A stretch of 64,000 nt of DNA from UBA5239 sp040394635 (GCA_040394635.1 JBEBRW010000004.1:84378-148377); one strand, 5' to 3'. Shown: positions 16,960-25,710, counted from the first letter of the stretch. Made by a program: numbers and translations. Notes: generated from the sequence alone by a model not told the origin.

Positions 16960-18033
16960 ATGATCAAAGTCCGAACCAAAAGACTGCAGACGGCAAAGGC
17001 ATATCTGGCAAATTGCCTGGCTTCGGTGGAAAACGGCGAAATGCTGCCCCCGATCCGGGATTTGATCGAAGGCAGCGGCACTACACGCGCGGCGGTTTAT
17101 CAGGCGATCGCTTATTATCGCGAGCGCGGGCTGCTCGAGTCGCGTCCGCGCATCGGGCTGTTCAAAACCGGCAACGATAACTCGGCGCGGATCATCGACC
17201 TGATCGCCTGCAATGACACCGGCTACAGCAATGATCCCTCCGGGCTCATTTTCGACGTGCTGGGGCGGTTTCACAAGGTTGCCGCCGCGCATGGTTACGC
17301 CGTGCGGCTGCATTCGGTGCCGCAGGAGGAGAGCATCGAAAAATATACGCTGCTCTCGCGATTGCCGGACAGCAGCGGGTTCGTCCTGATCCTGGCCAAC
17401 ATCCGCGAACTGGTTTCGGCATTTCAGGCCACCGGCAAGCCGACGGTGTGCCTGCTTCCGCACGGCAAATTCATCGACGTGGACCAGGTGGTGGACGCCC
17501 GGAGCATCGTCGATCTTCAAATGGCGCACCTGATCGAACTGGGGCACCGCCGGATTCTTTACCTGCGGGAGGAATACCCGTTTTACCAGAATTCGACGAT
17601 GCTTAACCGGCGGATGCAGTATTATCAGGCCATGGCCCGGCACGGGTTCAAGGTCTATCCGCATTGGCAGGACAATTTTGTCCGGGGGGATCTCGGCAAG
17701 GCGCTGCAGTCCGCATTCAGCAGGAATCCGGTACCTACGGCGCTGATCGTGTATGATACCGACTTGCCGGAAGTCTACCGCTTCCTCGAATCGCGCCGGT
17801 TGAAGATCGGTTCGGACGTGTCGGTCATCGCCACGGACGGCTCCGCGGCGATCAACCGCCTGACTCCTTCGGCGACCAGCGTGGTCAGCCACAGCCTGCA
17901 CGCGGTCGAAACCATTTGGGAGCTGCTGGAGAAGCAGCGGCGAGGCGACCTGAACCCGAAGACAGTCGAGGTCCTGCTGACTTTTAAAAAAGGCCGTTCC
18001 ACCGGCAAAGCCCCCAAATCAAGTTCAAAATAA
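16960..18033 (+). CDS. GntR-like winged-helix regulator with LacI-type sensor
   Basis: 357 residues from ATG 16960 (MIKVRTKRLQ). An earlier in-frame ATG at 16888 would add 24 residues of low-complexity Asn/Glu sequence and would lie upstream of the TATAAT at 16927-16932, so I take the later one; no strong ribosome site is seen at either. Residues about 5-65 are a divergent winged helix (PPIRDLIEGSGTTRAAVYQA, then RERGLLESRPRIG). The rest is a LacI-type sensor (VPTALIVYDTDLPEVY; IGSDVSVIATDGS). It lies 13 bases before the GH130-like gene and probably controls it. Confidence 0.82.
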   Translation: MIKVRTKRLQTAKAYLANCLASVENGEMLPPIRDLIEGSGTTRAAVYQAIAYYRERGLLESRPRIGLFKTGNDNSARIIDLIACNDTGYSNDPSGLIFDVLGRFHKVAAAHGYAVRLHSVPQEESIEKYTLLSRLPDSSGFVLILANIRELVSAFQATGKPTVCLLPHGKFIDVDQVVDARSIVDLQMAHLIELGHRRILYLREEYPFYQNSTMLNRRMQYYQAMARHGFKVYPHWQDNFVRGDLGKALQSAFSRNPVPTALIVYDTDLPEVYRFLESRRLKIGSDVSVIATDGSAAINRLTPSATSVVSHSLHAVETIWELLEKQRRGDLNPKTVEVLLTFKKGRSTGKAPKSSSK

Positions 18034-18046
18034 TAGAGAGGCACAT

Positions 18047-19195
18047 ATGCTTGAATTCAACAAATATTTCGCATTCGGTCCGAAACCCGGTTCGCCGTGG
18101 GCCGATAAAATGGTTCTTAACCCGGCGATGGTCGCGGACCCGGACGATCCGGATACCATCCACATGCTGTTCCGCGCCACCGGGCCGTATCCGGAAGCGC
18201 GGCTGCCGGGCAAGCCGATGCCGTACCCGATTTTCCTGGGCTACGCGGTCAGCCACGACCGGGGGGTAAGCTGGGATTGCGATTTCACTGAACCCGCTTT
18301 TGCACCGGGTTGCAACTACAACCTCGACGAACCACCGATGGTTACCGACGCCTTCGGCCGCCGCATGTTCAACTATGCCAATGGCGCGGTCGAGGACCCG
18401 CGATTGTTTTATTTCGAGGACGAACTGCATCTGAGCGTGGCCTGCCGTGCGTTTCCGCCCGGGCCGTACTGGGATCACGACGACCCGCTGCAGTGCATGC
18501 CGTCCGGCTTCGAGGCATTCGGCGCGGCGGTGGCGGAAAATTACACCGTTAGTTTGCTCTACAAGGTAAACCTCGATGCGCTGAAAAAACGCGACTATGC
18601 GAACAGTTTCCAGTTCGTGACTCCGCTGCATGAGCCGGACGTCAGCGACAACCGCGACGTGGTGCTTTTCCCGCGCCGTATCAACGGCAAAATCATCTGT
18701 ATCCACCGCCCCAAGTGGCCCTGGCGCTACGGGTTTGCCAGGGATATCAAAATTCCGTCGATTTTCATGGCCGCGGCGGATTCGCTGGGCGATTTTTACA
18801 GCGGCAAGGCGGCGCAGGAAGTGTACGCCGTCCCGCAATTCGAGTGGGAAGGCAACCGCATCGGCGCGAGCTGGGCGCCCCTTGAAATCGAGCCGGGCCT
18901 CTGGCTGCTGCCGTACCACGGCAAACAGGACGACAAAGTCGGCTATACCCAGTCTTTCATGTTGTTGAAAGAAAACGGGCAGACCTTTCCCGAAGTCATC
19001 GCCCGTCCCACCGGCCGGATGCTGTACGCGGACCAGCCGTGGGAGCTGGAGGGCGACTTCACCATTCCGTGCCTCTTCACTTGTTCGGGCGTGCTCCGGG
19101 ACGACGGCACTTTGCTGATGGGTTACGGCGCGGCCGACGCCAAGGTCGGCATGGTCGAAGTAACCCTCAGCAAACTGATTTCAGCGTTGAATTAA
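18047..19195 (+). CDS. GH130-like glycoside phosphorylase
   Basis: 382 residues with AGAGAGG upstream and no signal peptide, so cytoplasmic. The five-bladed propeller signatures of GH130 are visible in order: LNPAMVADPDD, GYAVSHDRGVSW, VEDPRLFYFEDEL, NRDVVLFPRRINGK then ICIHRP, IGASWAPLEIEPGLWLLPYH, and LMGYGAADAKVGM. GH130 enzymes phosphorolyse beta-mannosides to mannose-1-phosphate plus a shorter sugar; some members are hydrolases. The usual KD before LFP is RD here. The substrate is not determined by sequence. The 3' end overlaps the ADP-ribosylglycohydrolase gene on the other strand by four bases. Confidence 0.82.
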   Translation: MLEFNKYFAFGPKPGSPWADKMVLNPAMVADPDDPDTIHMLFRATGPYPEARLPGKPMPYPIFLGYAVSHDRGVSWDCDFTEPAFAPGCNYNLDEPPMVTDAFGRRMFNYANGAVEDPRLFYFEDELHLSVACRAFPPGPYWDHDDPLQCMPSGFEAFGAAVAENYTVSLLYKVNLDALKKRDYANSFQFVTPLHEPDVSDNRDVVLFPRRINGKIICIHRPKWPWRYGFARDIKIPSIFMAAADSLGDFYSGKAAQEVYAVPQFEWEGNRIGASWAPLEIEPGLWLLPYHGKQDDKVGYTQSFMLLKENGQTFPEVIARPTGRMLYADQPWELEGDFTIPCLFTCSGVLRDDGTLLMGYGAADAKVGMVEVTLSKLISALN

Positions 19196-20709
19196 GACTG
19201 GATTCTCACGTAGTTGCGGCGGTTGTCGAAGTTGAATTTTTCGCATGGTTTGCCCTTGGGGTAGGCCACGCTGCCCGCTTGCTGAAACGGCACCTGCAGC
19301 ACGATCGGATTGAGCCGCCCCGAAATGCGCACTTCCAGCGGGATGTAGATGATGCTCGCAGCGAAGGAACCGGCCAGAACCGTATGCTCAACCAGGGTTT
19401 CCCAGCCTATTTTGACCATGACGCTGCTGTTCGCCGGGGTGGCCGTCCAGCCTTCGGGCCAGTGCCACTTGAAATAGACCTCAGTTTCGGCTCCCAGGAA
19501 ATTGCAGACCCCGATGCGGACTTTTTTCTGTTCGCCGGCGGCCATGTTGACGCCGTTTTCGTAGTCGACCACAATTTCGCCGTACGGCAGCTTGAAAGAG
19601 AGCCGGTAGGGCGAGTAGGCCCAGATCCTGGCGGCGGCTTCCGGTGAATGCAGGGTGGTCAGATAGTCGCCCGGTATCGCCGTTTCGCCGTCGCTGAACG
19701 AGAAGAGCTCGGGGTTTTCATTGCGGGTGGAATACGCCAGCTTGATGACGCGCTCGGCCAGGGTGGTGATATCTTTCGGGAGAAGACCCGCTTGCGGGCG
19801 GCCGAAAATATTGATGGCGATATTTTTGATGCTGTCGCCGATGGGGGTGATCCATTTTTCGGGAATGGCGGATGCGCCGTGCATGATGCCGAGAATCGAG
19901 CCGACGGTGGCGGCGGTGCAGTCGGTATCGTCGCCGCAATTGACCGCGCGGCAGATGGATTTGCCGAAATCGCCTTCGCCGTAGAGCAGTCCGATCACGG
20001 CAAAAGCCACGTTCGCGGGGGCCTGGAACCAACCGAGGTCGCTGCTGTCTTCGACGATCTTGTTGCGGGCGGTGAGCCAGTCGTCGCCGCCGTCGTAGCA
20101 GCTGCAGGCGAGTTTGACACTGCGGGCCACGCGGCAGTCGGCGGGAATTTTGCTGAGGCCGATCTTGATCAGTTCGCGGAGGTCATTCACCACGAAAGCC
20201 GCCGATTCGAGGGCGGTGGTGAACATTTCCGCATAAATGCCGTCGCCGCAGTGATCCTGGCAGGCGTCCATGTAGGCGAAGCGGATGGCTTCGTCGGGGC
20301 AGCCGGGGAAGACGCAGGCCCAGATTTCCGAGCGAATCCAAGCGCCGTTGCTGTTTTTCCACACATCGTTGTCCGTGGAACCGGAAAGCGGGGCGTAAAG
20401 CCCCTTGGCAATGTTGAAGCGGCAAACGCTGTATTCGTTCCACGGGCCGATGATGTTGCTGAGCCAGTACTCGCTGAGAAGCTGCGGCGACAGCTGGTAA
20501 ATACCGTGGAATTCGGCCGCCACCAGCCAGATCAGCTGCAGGTCCAGGTCATCGTTCGGCAGGGGGGTACCGTTCAGGTCGTGGGTGTAAAAATCCACGT
20601 TGTTGGTTTCGGTCCTGCCTTCCATGGGAGCGCCGATGGTGCCGCCGATGTTTTTGCCGAGCCAGCAGCCGCGAACCTTGTCGCGATATTCTTTCGCATT
20701 GATATTCAT
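19192..20709 (-). CDS. ADP-ribosylglycohydrolase (ARH/DraG) family protein
   Basis: 505 residues. The N-terminus RGCWLGKNIGGTIGAPMEG matches the family start (GxxxGxxxGxPxE). NDDLDLQLIWLVA corresponds to the first Mg-binding DD motif and NCGDDTDCTAATVGSILGIM to the second (GDTDT type). Residues about 380-505 form a beta-rich extra domain not present in classical ARH. Classical members remove ADP-ribose from proteins; many gut homologues near sugar genes have unknown substrates. It is convergent with the GH130-like gene and divergent from an AraC regulator that probably controls it. Confidence 0.8.
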   Translation of the reverse strand: MNINAKEYRDKVRGCWLGKNIGGTIGAPMEGRTETNNVDFYTHDLNGTPLPNDDLDLQLIWLVAAEFHGIYQLSPQLLSEYWLSNIIGPWNEYSVCRFNIAKGLYAPLSGSTDNDVWKNSNGAWIRSEIWACVFPGCPDEAIRFAYMDACQDHCGDGIYAEMFTTALESAAFVVNDLRELIKIGLSKIPADCRVARSVKLACSCYDGGDDWLTARNKIVEDSSDLGWFQAPANVAFAVIGLLYGEGDFGKSICRAVNCGDDTDCTAATVGSILGIMHGASAIPEKWITPIGDSIKNIAINIFGRPQAGLLPKDITTLAERVIKLAYSTRNENPELFSFSDGETAIPGDYLTTLHSPEAAARIWAYSPYRLSFKLPYGEIVVDYENGVNMAAGEQKKVRIGVCNFLGAETEVYFKWHWPEGWTATPANSSVMVKIGWETLVEHTVLAGSFAASIIYIPLEVRISGRLNPIVLQVPFQQAGSVAYPKGKPCEKFNFDNRRNYVRIQS

Positions 20710-20813
20710 GATTTCTCCTTTGTATTTTCGGATTCGTATTATAGATTATTATATCGCCGATCCGATTTTTTGCATATAACAAACGCATGGAAAAATAGAA
20801 CGATCCGCTTTTT

Positions 20814-21662
20814 ATGAAGACTTATTCCAGAGAAGAATTTTTTGTGATTCCGGACCTGCCGCTGTGGGTGCAGTACGGCAGACAGCAGGGTATGACGCCG
20901 GAACATAACCATGATTTCATCGAAATCGTATTTATGGCGCAGGGCTACGCGGTTCACCATATCGCCAGCCGGGGCGGGCGGCAGACGTACGGGCTGATTC
21001 AGGGCGACGTCTTTTCGGTCATGCCGGATGAGCTGCACGGCTACGCGGACGGCCGCAATATGGAGATTTACAATATCGGGCTGACCCGCGAATTCATCAG
21101 TACCGAGCTCGCAGGACTGGACGAAATCAATTCATGGAATACCGTGCTCGAGCACCGCGGCGGCAAAATCCATTTGCCCCTGAACGACCGCAAAGCCGCG
21201 GAAAACTGCCTGAAACGAATCATCCACGAGTGTTCCCTGTGCAAGCCGGGGTTCAAACTTTATGCCAAAACGGCGATGATCGAATTTCTGCTGATTGCCG
21301 GCCGGGTCAGCCCGACGGCGCACCAGGCTTCGGTGGAAACCGCCGGCGGCATCCTCGAAACGATCCGTTTGATGGAGAAATCGCCGGAAAAGGCAATGTC
21401 CCTCGCGTACCTGGCCCGCAACGCCTCCATGAGCGTTTCGCATTATACCAAAAAGTTCCGCGAGGCCACGGGCACTTCCCCTTTGTCCTACCTGATCAAT
21501 CTGCGCCTTGAAAAAGCGCGCGGGCTGCTGGAGGAAACCGATCTGCCGGTGGCGGAAATCGCCGTGCAGTGCGGCTTCTGCGACAGCAACTACATGATCA
21601 AGCACTTCCGCCTCCGCCACGGCATTACCCCCGCCCGCTACCGGAGCTTGCTCCACCGATAG
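20814..21662 (+). CDS. AraC-family transcriptional regulator
   Basis: 282 residues. The N-terminal half is a cupin-like ligand domain (HNHDFIEIVFMAQGYAVHHI; SVMPDELHGYADGR). Residues about 180-282 hold two AraC helix-turn-helix motifs: LAYLARNASMSVSHYTKKFR and VAEIAVQCGFCDSNYMIKHF, then RLRHGITPARYRSL. No ribosome site is obvious before ATG 20814. It is divergent from the ADP-ribosylglycohydrolase family gene across 104 AT-rich bases, a typical arrangement for a local activator. Confidence 0.88.
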   Translation: MKTYSREEFFVIPDLPLWVQYGRQQGMTPEHNHDFIEIVFMAQGYAVHHIASRGGRQTYGLIQGDVFSVMPDELHGYADGRNMEIYNIGLTREFISTELAGLDEINSWNTVLEHRGGKIHLPLNDRKAAENCLKRIIHECSLCKPGFKLYAKTAMIEFLLIAGRVSPTAHQASVETAGGILETIRLMEKSPEKAMSLAYLARNASMSVSHYTKKFREATGTSPLSYLINLRLEKARGLLEETDLPVAEIAVQCGFCDSNYMIKHFRLRHGITPARYRSLLHR

Positions 21663-21670
21663 CTATAAAC

Positions 21671-21698
21671 AAAAAAGCCCGTCCGGTGTTGGACGGGC
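21671..21698 (-). terminator. Intrinsic terminator of the lipoprotein gene
   Basis: On the minus strand an 8-base stem GCCCGTCC/GGACGGGC with a 6-base loop is followed by six T. It lies 20 bases after the lipoprotein stop. Confidence 0.85.
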
Positions 21699-21717
21699 GC
21701 TTGATGCGGAGCGGCGA

Positions 21718-22572
21718 TCAGATAGTGGGGGCCGTTTTTTCGGCTTCCTTCACTTCCTGCTGTTCTTTTTTGCTGTTTTCAAGTTCCTGATTGGCCTTTT
21801 CGAGGGTTTCCTCGGCTTTCTTCTCTACGGCTTTGTCGTCGAGCAGAGTCGGGTTGGCATCGAGGTATTTTTCCAGCTCGGGAATGGCTTTGTTGAGGGC
21901 TTCGCGAACCATTTTCGGGAAGATTTCGATTTCTTCGCTGGTGCGGCCATAGGCCCAGCGGCAGCCGGATTTTTCCATTTTGATCGGGTATTCCCAGACG
22001 ACTTTTTCGGTCGAGCGGTGATACAGGCGGAGCTTCATGTCCAGCTGGCTGTCAAGATAGGTGGCGGGCAGGCCGACGACCCACAGCACGGGCGAAACGA
22101 AGGTCAGGCCATACGAAATCAGCTTGGCATCGAACCGGGCGGTGTAGATCTCGGCATCGAGAATCAGGTCCCCCTTCAGGTCGTTGATATCGCGGGCTGC
22201 GTAAGCACTGTTGAAAATCCGCGAGGTATCGAAGCTGACGGCCACGGCGTTGGCCAGGCTGGCGATCATGTCATGCTTGTAGTTGGCGGTATTCATCATG
22301 GCTTTGCCGTGTTCCGGGCGGTCGTAGCTGACCCAGCCGAAGGGCATCAGCGGGCAGAGGCTCCAGAAGACGGTGCCGGCGGAGTTGCTGTCACCACGCA
22401 GGTCCTTGAAATCGGTCACGGCCACGGTATTCGGAAAAACCGGCGTGGTATCGAGGACCACCATATCTTTTTTGCCATCGTCAAACGTCGTGGCGAAAAT
22501 CCCCGGGGACTTGCAGCCGGTCATGCCCAGCGCAATCACGATCACAGACACCAGTGTCAATAAACTTTTCAT
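21718..22572 (-). CDS. Lipoprotein of unknown function with coiled-coil tail
   Basis: 284 residues. MKSLLTLVSVIVIALGMTGC is a lipoprotein signal ending in a lipobox, with GGAGG upstream. The body contains NTVAVTDFKDLRGDSNSAGT and SQLDMKLRLYHRSTEKVVWE, in the style of outer-membrane-associated lipoproteins that build an alpha/beta domain. Residues about 240-284 are a charged helical stretch of Glu/Lys/Gln (EKKAEETLEKANQELEN), a likely coiled coil. It is a single gene with its own terminator. Function unknown. Confidence 0.8.
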   Translation of the reverse strand: MKSLLTLVSVIVIALGMTGCKSPGIFATTFDDGKKDMVVLDTTPVFPNTVAVTDFKDLRGDSNSAGTVFWSLCPLMPFGWVSYDRPEHGKAMMNTANYKHDMIASLANAVAVSFDTSRIFNSAYAARDINDLKGDLILDAEIYTARFDAKLISYGLTFVSPVLWVVGLPATYLDSQLDMKLRLYHRSTEKVVWEYPIKMEKSGCRWAYGRTSEEIEIFPKMVREALNKAIPELEKYLDANPTLLDDKAVEKKAEETLEKANQELENSKKEQQEVKEAEKTAPTI

Positions 22573-22664
22573 CCAAGCCTCCTTATTATAGAATCAATAT
22601 TACCAAAAAATAACCGCCGAAACACAAATATTCAAGTCCCAATTGCAAGAATCTCGGGATTAAA

Positions 22665-22709
22665 ATGGACAACATGGATACGATGGATACAATGGACCTC
22701 ATGGACGGC
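22665..22709. repeat. 9-bp tandem repeat, ATGGA core (five units)
   Basis: ATGGACAAC, ATGGATACG, ATGGATACA, ATGGACCTC and ATGGACGGC follow without gaps. The first five bases are constant, the sixth is C or T, and the last three vary. It is the longest member of the dispersed family and lies between convergent-facing 3' and 5' gene ends with no coding role. Confidence 0.9.
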
Positions 22710-22720
22710 CCAAATTGAGC

Positions 22721-23545
22721 TCACGCATTGGGGTTGGCGGTGCGGCGGCGGTAGCCGGTGGGCGTTTCGCCGCAGAGACGGCGGAATACCCGGTGAAAAT
22801 AGGCGCTGTCACGGAAACCGCAGCGTTCCGCCACCGTTTCGATGTTGAACGCCGAGTGCTCGAGCAACCGCTGCGCCATCTGCAGCCGCCGGTGATTCAA
22901 CAGTGCCGCAAACCCTTCGCCAAACAGCTTTTTTACCTGTTCCGACGTCCGCGCCGGGCTCAGGCCGATGAACTCCGCCAGGTCGTCCAGCCCGATCGGA
23001 CGGCTGTAATTGCGCGCGATGAATTGTTCGATCCGTTCGCGGCGGCTGCTGCCGGTGGGGTACGGACGGGCGACGCATTCGGTCAGGTGCTGGGCCAGCA
23101 GCGCGCCGAGGGCGAGCAGGTCGCGCCGCGACTCAGGCGGCAACGGCGGCGGTGTGGACGGCAGGTTGTTTCCGCAGATGTTCTCGTGAAAAGCCTCCGC
23201 CACCAGCGGCGGCGCCCCGCTGAAGGGACCGGCAAACAGCGCCGCACAGACTTTGCCGCCGGACATCACCGGGAAAACCGCTTCCAGGTAGCCGAGCGGA
23301 CAGTATTTATAAAACGGCTCGGACGAGTTGCCGTGGTGTTTCTGGATGCTGGTGGTGTCGAAGGCGATGCAGATCCGGTCGGTGCCGGGATTGTTTTTCT
23401 TCAATTTCGTACAGTAAGGGTTCAGGTGGAAGCGCGGCAGCGAACACTCGTGGAAGCGCCCGATATAGTCATGCAGGCACAGGCGGCAGTTGAACTGGTG
23501 TTCAAACGCCCGGACGGCGGCATCGAATGTCTTGAAATCACTCAT
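22721..23545 (-). CDS. AraC-family regulator with PocR-like sensor domain
   Basis: 274 residues from ATG 23545 (MSDFKTFDAAV), chosen because GAGGAATT precedes it. The N-terminal part has a Cys-rich PocR-type sensory domain: FNCRLCLHDYIGRFHE, then RICIAFDTTSIQKHHG, YKYCPLGYLEAVFPV and GKVCAALFAGPFSG. Residues about 170-270 are an AraC DNA-binding domain (LDDLAEFIGLSPARTSEQVK; IETVAERCGFRDSAYFHRVF). PocR domains bind small ligands. It is divergent from the FAD oxidoreductase at 23660, its likely target. Confidence 0.87.
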   Translation of the reverse strand: MSDFKTFDAAVRAFEHQFNCRLCLHDYIGRFHECSLPRFHLNPYCTKLKKNNPGTDRICIAFDTTSIQKHHGNSSEPFYKYCPLGYLEAVFPVMSGGKVCAALFAGPFSGAPPLVAEAFHENICGNNLPSTPPPLPPESRRDLLALGALLAQHLTECVARPYPTGSSRRERIEQFIARNYSRPIGLDDLAEFIGLSPARTSEQVKKLFGEGFAALLNHRRLQMAQRLLEHSAFNIETVAERCGFRDSAYFHRVFRRLCGETPTGYRRRTANPNA

Positions 23546-23659
23546 AATTCCTCGTTTGTGATAAAAATACAACAAAACAGCAAAAAAATCCATATCATTT
23601 CAAAGAAAAAACGATATATTATTATGGTATAGCCAAAAAACAATATGGAGAATGATCTC

Positions 23660-24970
23660 ATGGAAACAATCGGTTATAAAATTGACAAAGCGATCCCGGT
23701 AGTTGCAGAAGCGGATGTGGTGGTAATCGGCGGTGGCCCCGGCGGCATCAGCGCGTCGGTCATGGCGGCCCGTCAGGGCGTCAAGGTGCTGCTGGTGGAG
23801 CGCTACGGCGCGCTCGGCGGCATGGCTTCCTACGGTGAAGTTTCTCCTTTTATGTATAATCACGTGAACGGCGCCACGATCGACCGTCCGCTGTATGTGG
23901 ACTGGGTCCGGAAAATGTGGGAATACCTGCCGGTGCAGCAGCGCGGCGAGAATTTCGACGAAAAGGTCGCAAGTCCCCTCGAAATGCGGATCACCAAAGA
24001 CCTCGCCATGCTCGGCGGCGAGGACCTCTGCCTCGAAGCCGGCGTCAAGCTGCTTTATCACCACGACCTGACGGATGTGATCATGGACGGCAACAAAATT
24101 ACCGCCGCGATTTTCAGTTCCAAATCCGGTCCGGTGGCGATTAAAGGTAAAATCTTCGTGGACGGTACCGGTGACGGCGACCTGGCCAAGCTCTCAGGCT
24201 GCGAATGCCTCTTCGGCAATGAAGACGGTTTCTGCCAGCCGATGACCCTGTGCTTCAAGCTGTCGGACGTGGATGCCGACCGCATGCCCGACCGCGCCGG
24301 CGTCAACGTGTATTACGACAAGGCCAAGGCCGACGGCGAAATCGACTGCATTCGCGAAAACGTCCTCTGGTTCCTGACCCACGAAAAAGACGTGATTCAT
24401 TTCAATACCACCCGCGTGATCAAGAAAAGCGGCGTCAACGGCGTAGAACTCTCTGAAGCGGAAATCGATGCGCGCCGCCAGGTCCGCGAATATCTCCGGT
24501 TTCTGCGCAAGCACGTGCCGGGTTATGAAAAGGCCCGCATCCATTCGATGGCGCACCACATCGGCATCCGCGAAACCCGCCGCGTGGTCGGCTTGATCCT
24601 GCAGACCGCCGATGACTTCACCGCGGCCCGTAAATACGACGACGGCATCGCCAAGGTGCGTTACCCGATCGATATTCACAACCCCTCCGGCACCGGTACC
24701 GTAATCCAGCACATGCCGGAAAACGAATGGTACGAAATCAGTTACCGCGCCATCGTGCCGAAGGGCAGCGGCAATCTGTTGATGGGCTGCCGTGCGGTTT
24801 CGCTGGACCATGCGCTGCACAGCAGTGCGCGGGTGATGCCGCCGGTTTGTTCGATCGGCCAGGCCGCCGGTATGGGCGCCGCCATGGCGGTGAAATCCGG
24901 CAAGGCTCCGGCCGAAGTCAACGGCGTCGAAGTCCGTAAGAATCTCGTCGCCGCCGGCGCGGACCTGTAA
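23660..24970 (+). CDS. FAD-dependent oxidoreductase
   Basis: 436 residues from ATG 23660, preceded by GGAG nine bases upstream (an ATG five codons earlier overlaps that site). ADVVVIGGGPGGISASVMAA is the FAD Rossmann motif; GALGGMASYGEVSPF, IFVDGTGDGDLAKLSG and RETRRVVGLILQ are typical of the FAD_oxidored family, and the C-terminal VCSIGQAAGMGAAMA closes the FAD site. No signal peptide is present. Members oxidise or reduce unknown substrates, often in sugar loci. It is controlled, by position, by the divergent AraC/PocR regulator. Confidence 0.82.
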   Translation: METIGYKIDKAIPVVAEADVVVIGGGPGGISASVMAARQGVKVLLVERYGALGGMASYGEVSPFMYNHVNGATIDRPLYVDWVRKMWEYLPVQQRGENFDEKVASPLEMRITKDLAMLGGEDLCLEAGVKLLYHHDLTDVIMDGNKITAAIFSSKSGPVAIKGKIFVDGTGDGDLAKLSGCECLFGNEDGFCQPMTLCFKLSDVDADRMPDRAGVNVYYDKAKADGEIDCIRENVLWFLTHEKDVIHFNTTRVIKKSGVNGVELSEAEIDARRQVREYLRFLRKHVPGYEKARIHSMAHHIGIRETRRVVGLILQTADDFTAARKYDDGIAKVRYPIDIHNPSGTGTVIQHMPENEWYEISYRAIVPKGSGNLLMGCRAVSLDHALHSSARVMPPVCSIGQAAGMGAAMAVKSGKAPAEVNGVEVRKNLVAAGADL

Positions 24971-24972
24971 GG

Positions 24973-25185
24973 GAAATTGGTCGGCGGCTGTGCCGCCTGA
25001 ATTGGCCGCCACTGTGTGGCTGAATTGGGGAATGGCCGTGCAGGTCCGTGGCTGTCCGTGTAAGTCCGTGATCTTGATGGGACACATGGGACGTATGTGA
25101 CCTATGGGAGTAATTTTCCCAAAATTCACCAATTCAGGCACCAACGGTGCCGACCAATTCAGCAGCCATCGGCTGCGGCCAATTC
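24973..25185. repeat. Repeat island: four covarying mini-hairpins around 10-bp and 9-bp repeats
   Basis: Two hairpins point one way: GGCGGC-tgt-GCCGCC (24983-24997) and GCCAC-tgt-GTGGC (25008-25020), joined by TGAATTGGCC. Two point the other way: GGCACC-aac-GGTGCC (25137-25151) and GCAGCC-atc-GGCTGC (25162-25176), joined by GACCAATTCA, the reverse complement of TGAATTGGTC. Stem sequences all differ but pairing is kept. Between them lie a period-10 GTCCGTG repeat (about 25044-25073) and a period-9 ATGGGAC repeat (25077-25112). No gene is present in 24971-25278. Confidence 0.8.
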
Positions 25186-25278
25186 TCCAATTATTTCCAT
25201 CCCGGTCTGTTGATTTTTCCGGAATTCATGTTATCTTAAGATTATTTATTTGTCATAATAACATTAGAGTTTTGGTGA

Positions 25279-25662
25279 ATGGACAGAAAGTGCATACTGT
25301 TAGTCTTCTTTCTGGTCGCGTTTTGCGGCTGCTGGAGTGTATTCTCCGGCGAGGCGGCTGACCGGTCTCTGCCGAACCGCCTCACCAGCGGCATTCATGC
25401 GGGAAGCAACGGTTTCGGCAAGCAGGCGCTGATGCGCAGTCAATGCGCCGGTTCCCTGTCGCTCGTCGCCGGTAACCGCAATACGCTGAGCAATTATCTG
25501 AATCAGCTTTTTTCCTGCACGCCGGATCTGTTTCTGACCGATGAATTTTCGATTCTCCGCTGGTTTGCCGGCGGCAACTATTCGCGGGAGGTTCCTCCGG
25601 CGAAATTCCTCAATGACCTGCTGAATTATCATATTATTGTCCGGGCCGGGCCGTTCTGCTGA
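25279..25662 (+). CDS. Small secreted or lipid-anchored protein of unknown function
   Basis: 127 residues. MDRKCILLVFFLVAFCGCWS looks like a signal sequence, and AFCGC is a possible lipobox. The mature part contains SCTPDLFLTDEFSILRWFAG and ends HIIVRAGPFC, with three Cys after the signal. Ribosome site is weak (GGTG). Third-position GC is like that of neighbouring genes, which supports coding. It precedes the symporter by 48 bases and may be cotranscribed. No family recognised. Confidence 0.5.
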   Translation: MDRKCILLVFFLVAFCGCWSVFSGEAADRSLPNRLTSGIHAGSNGFGKQALMRSQCAGSLSLVAGNRNTLSNYLNQLFSCTPDLFLTDEFSILRWFAGGNYSREVPPAKFLNDLLNYHIIVRAGPFC

Positions 25663-25710
25663 TTTCGTATTTTTTTGCCGAAATTTAAACAGAACTAACC
25701 AAGGACAATT

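Noticed and set aside
24973..25185. CRISPR array
   Set aside because: Repeats are short, differ in sequence, change orientation and have no spacers of constant length; no cas genes are present.
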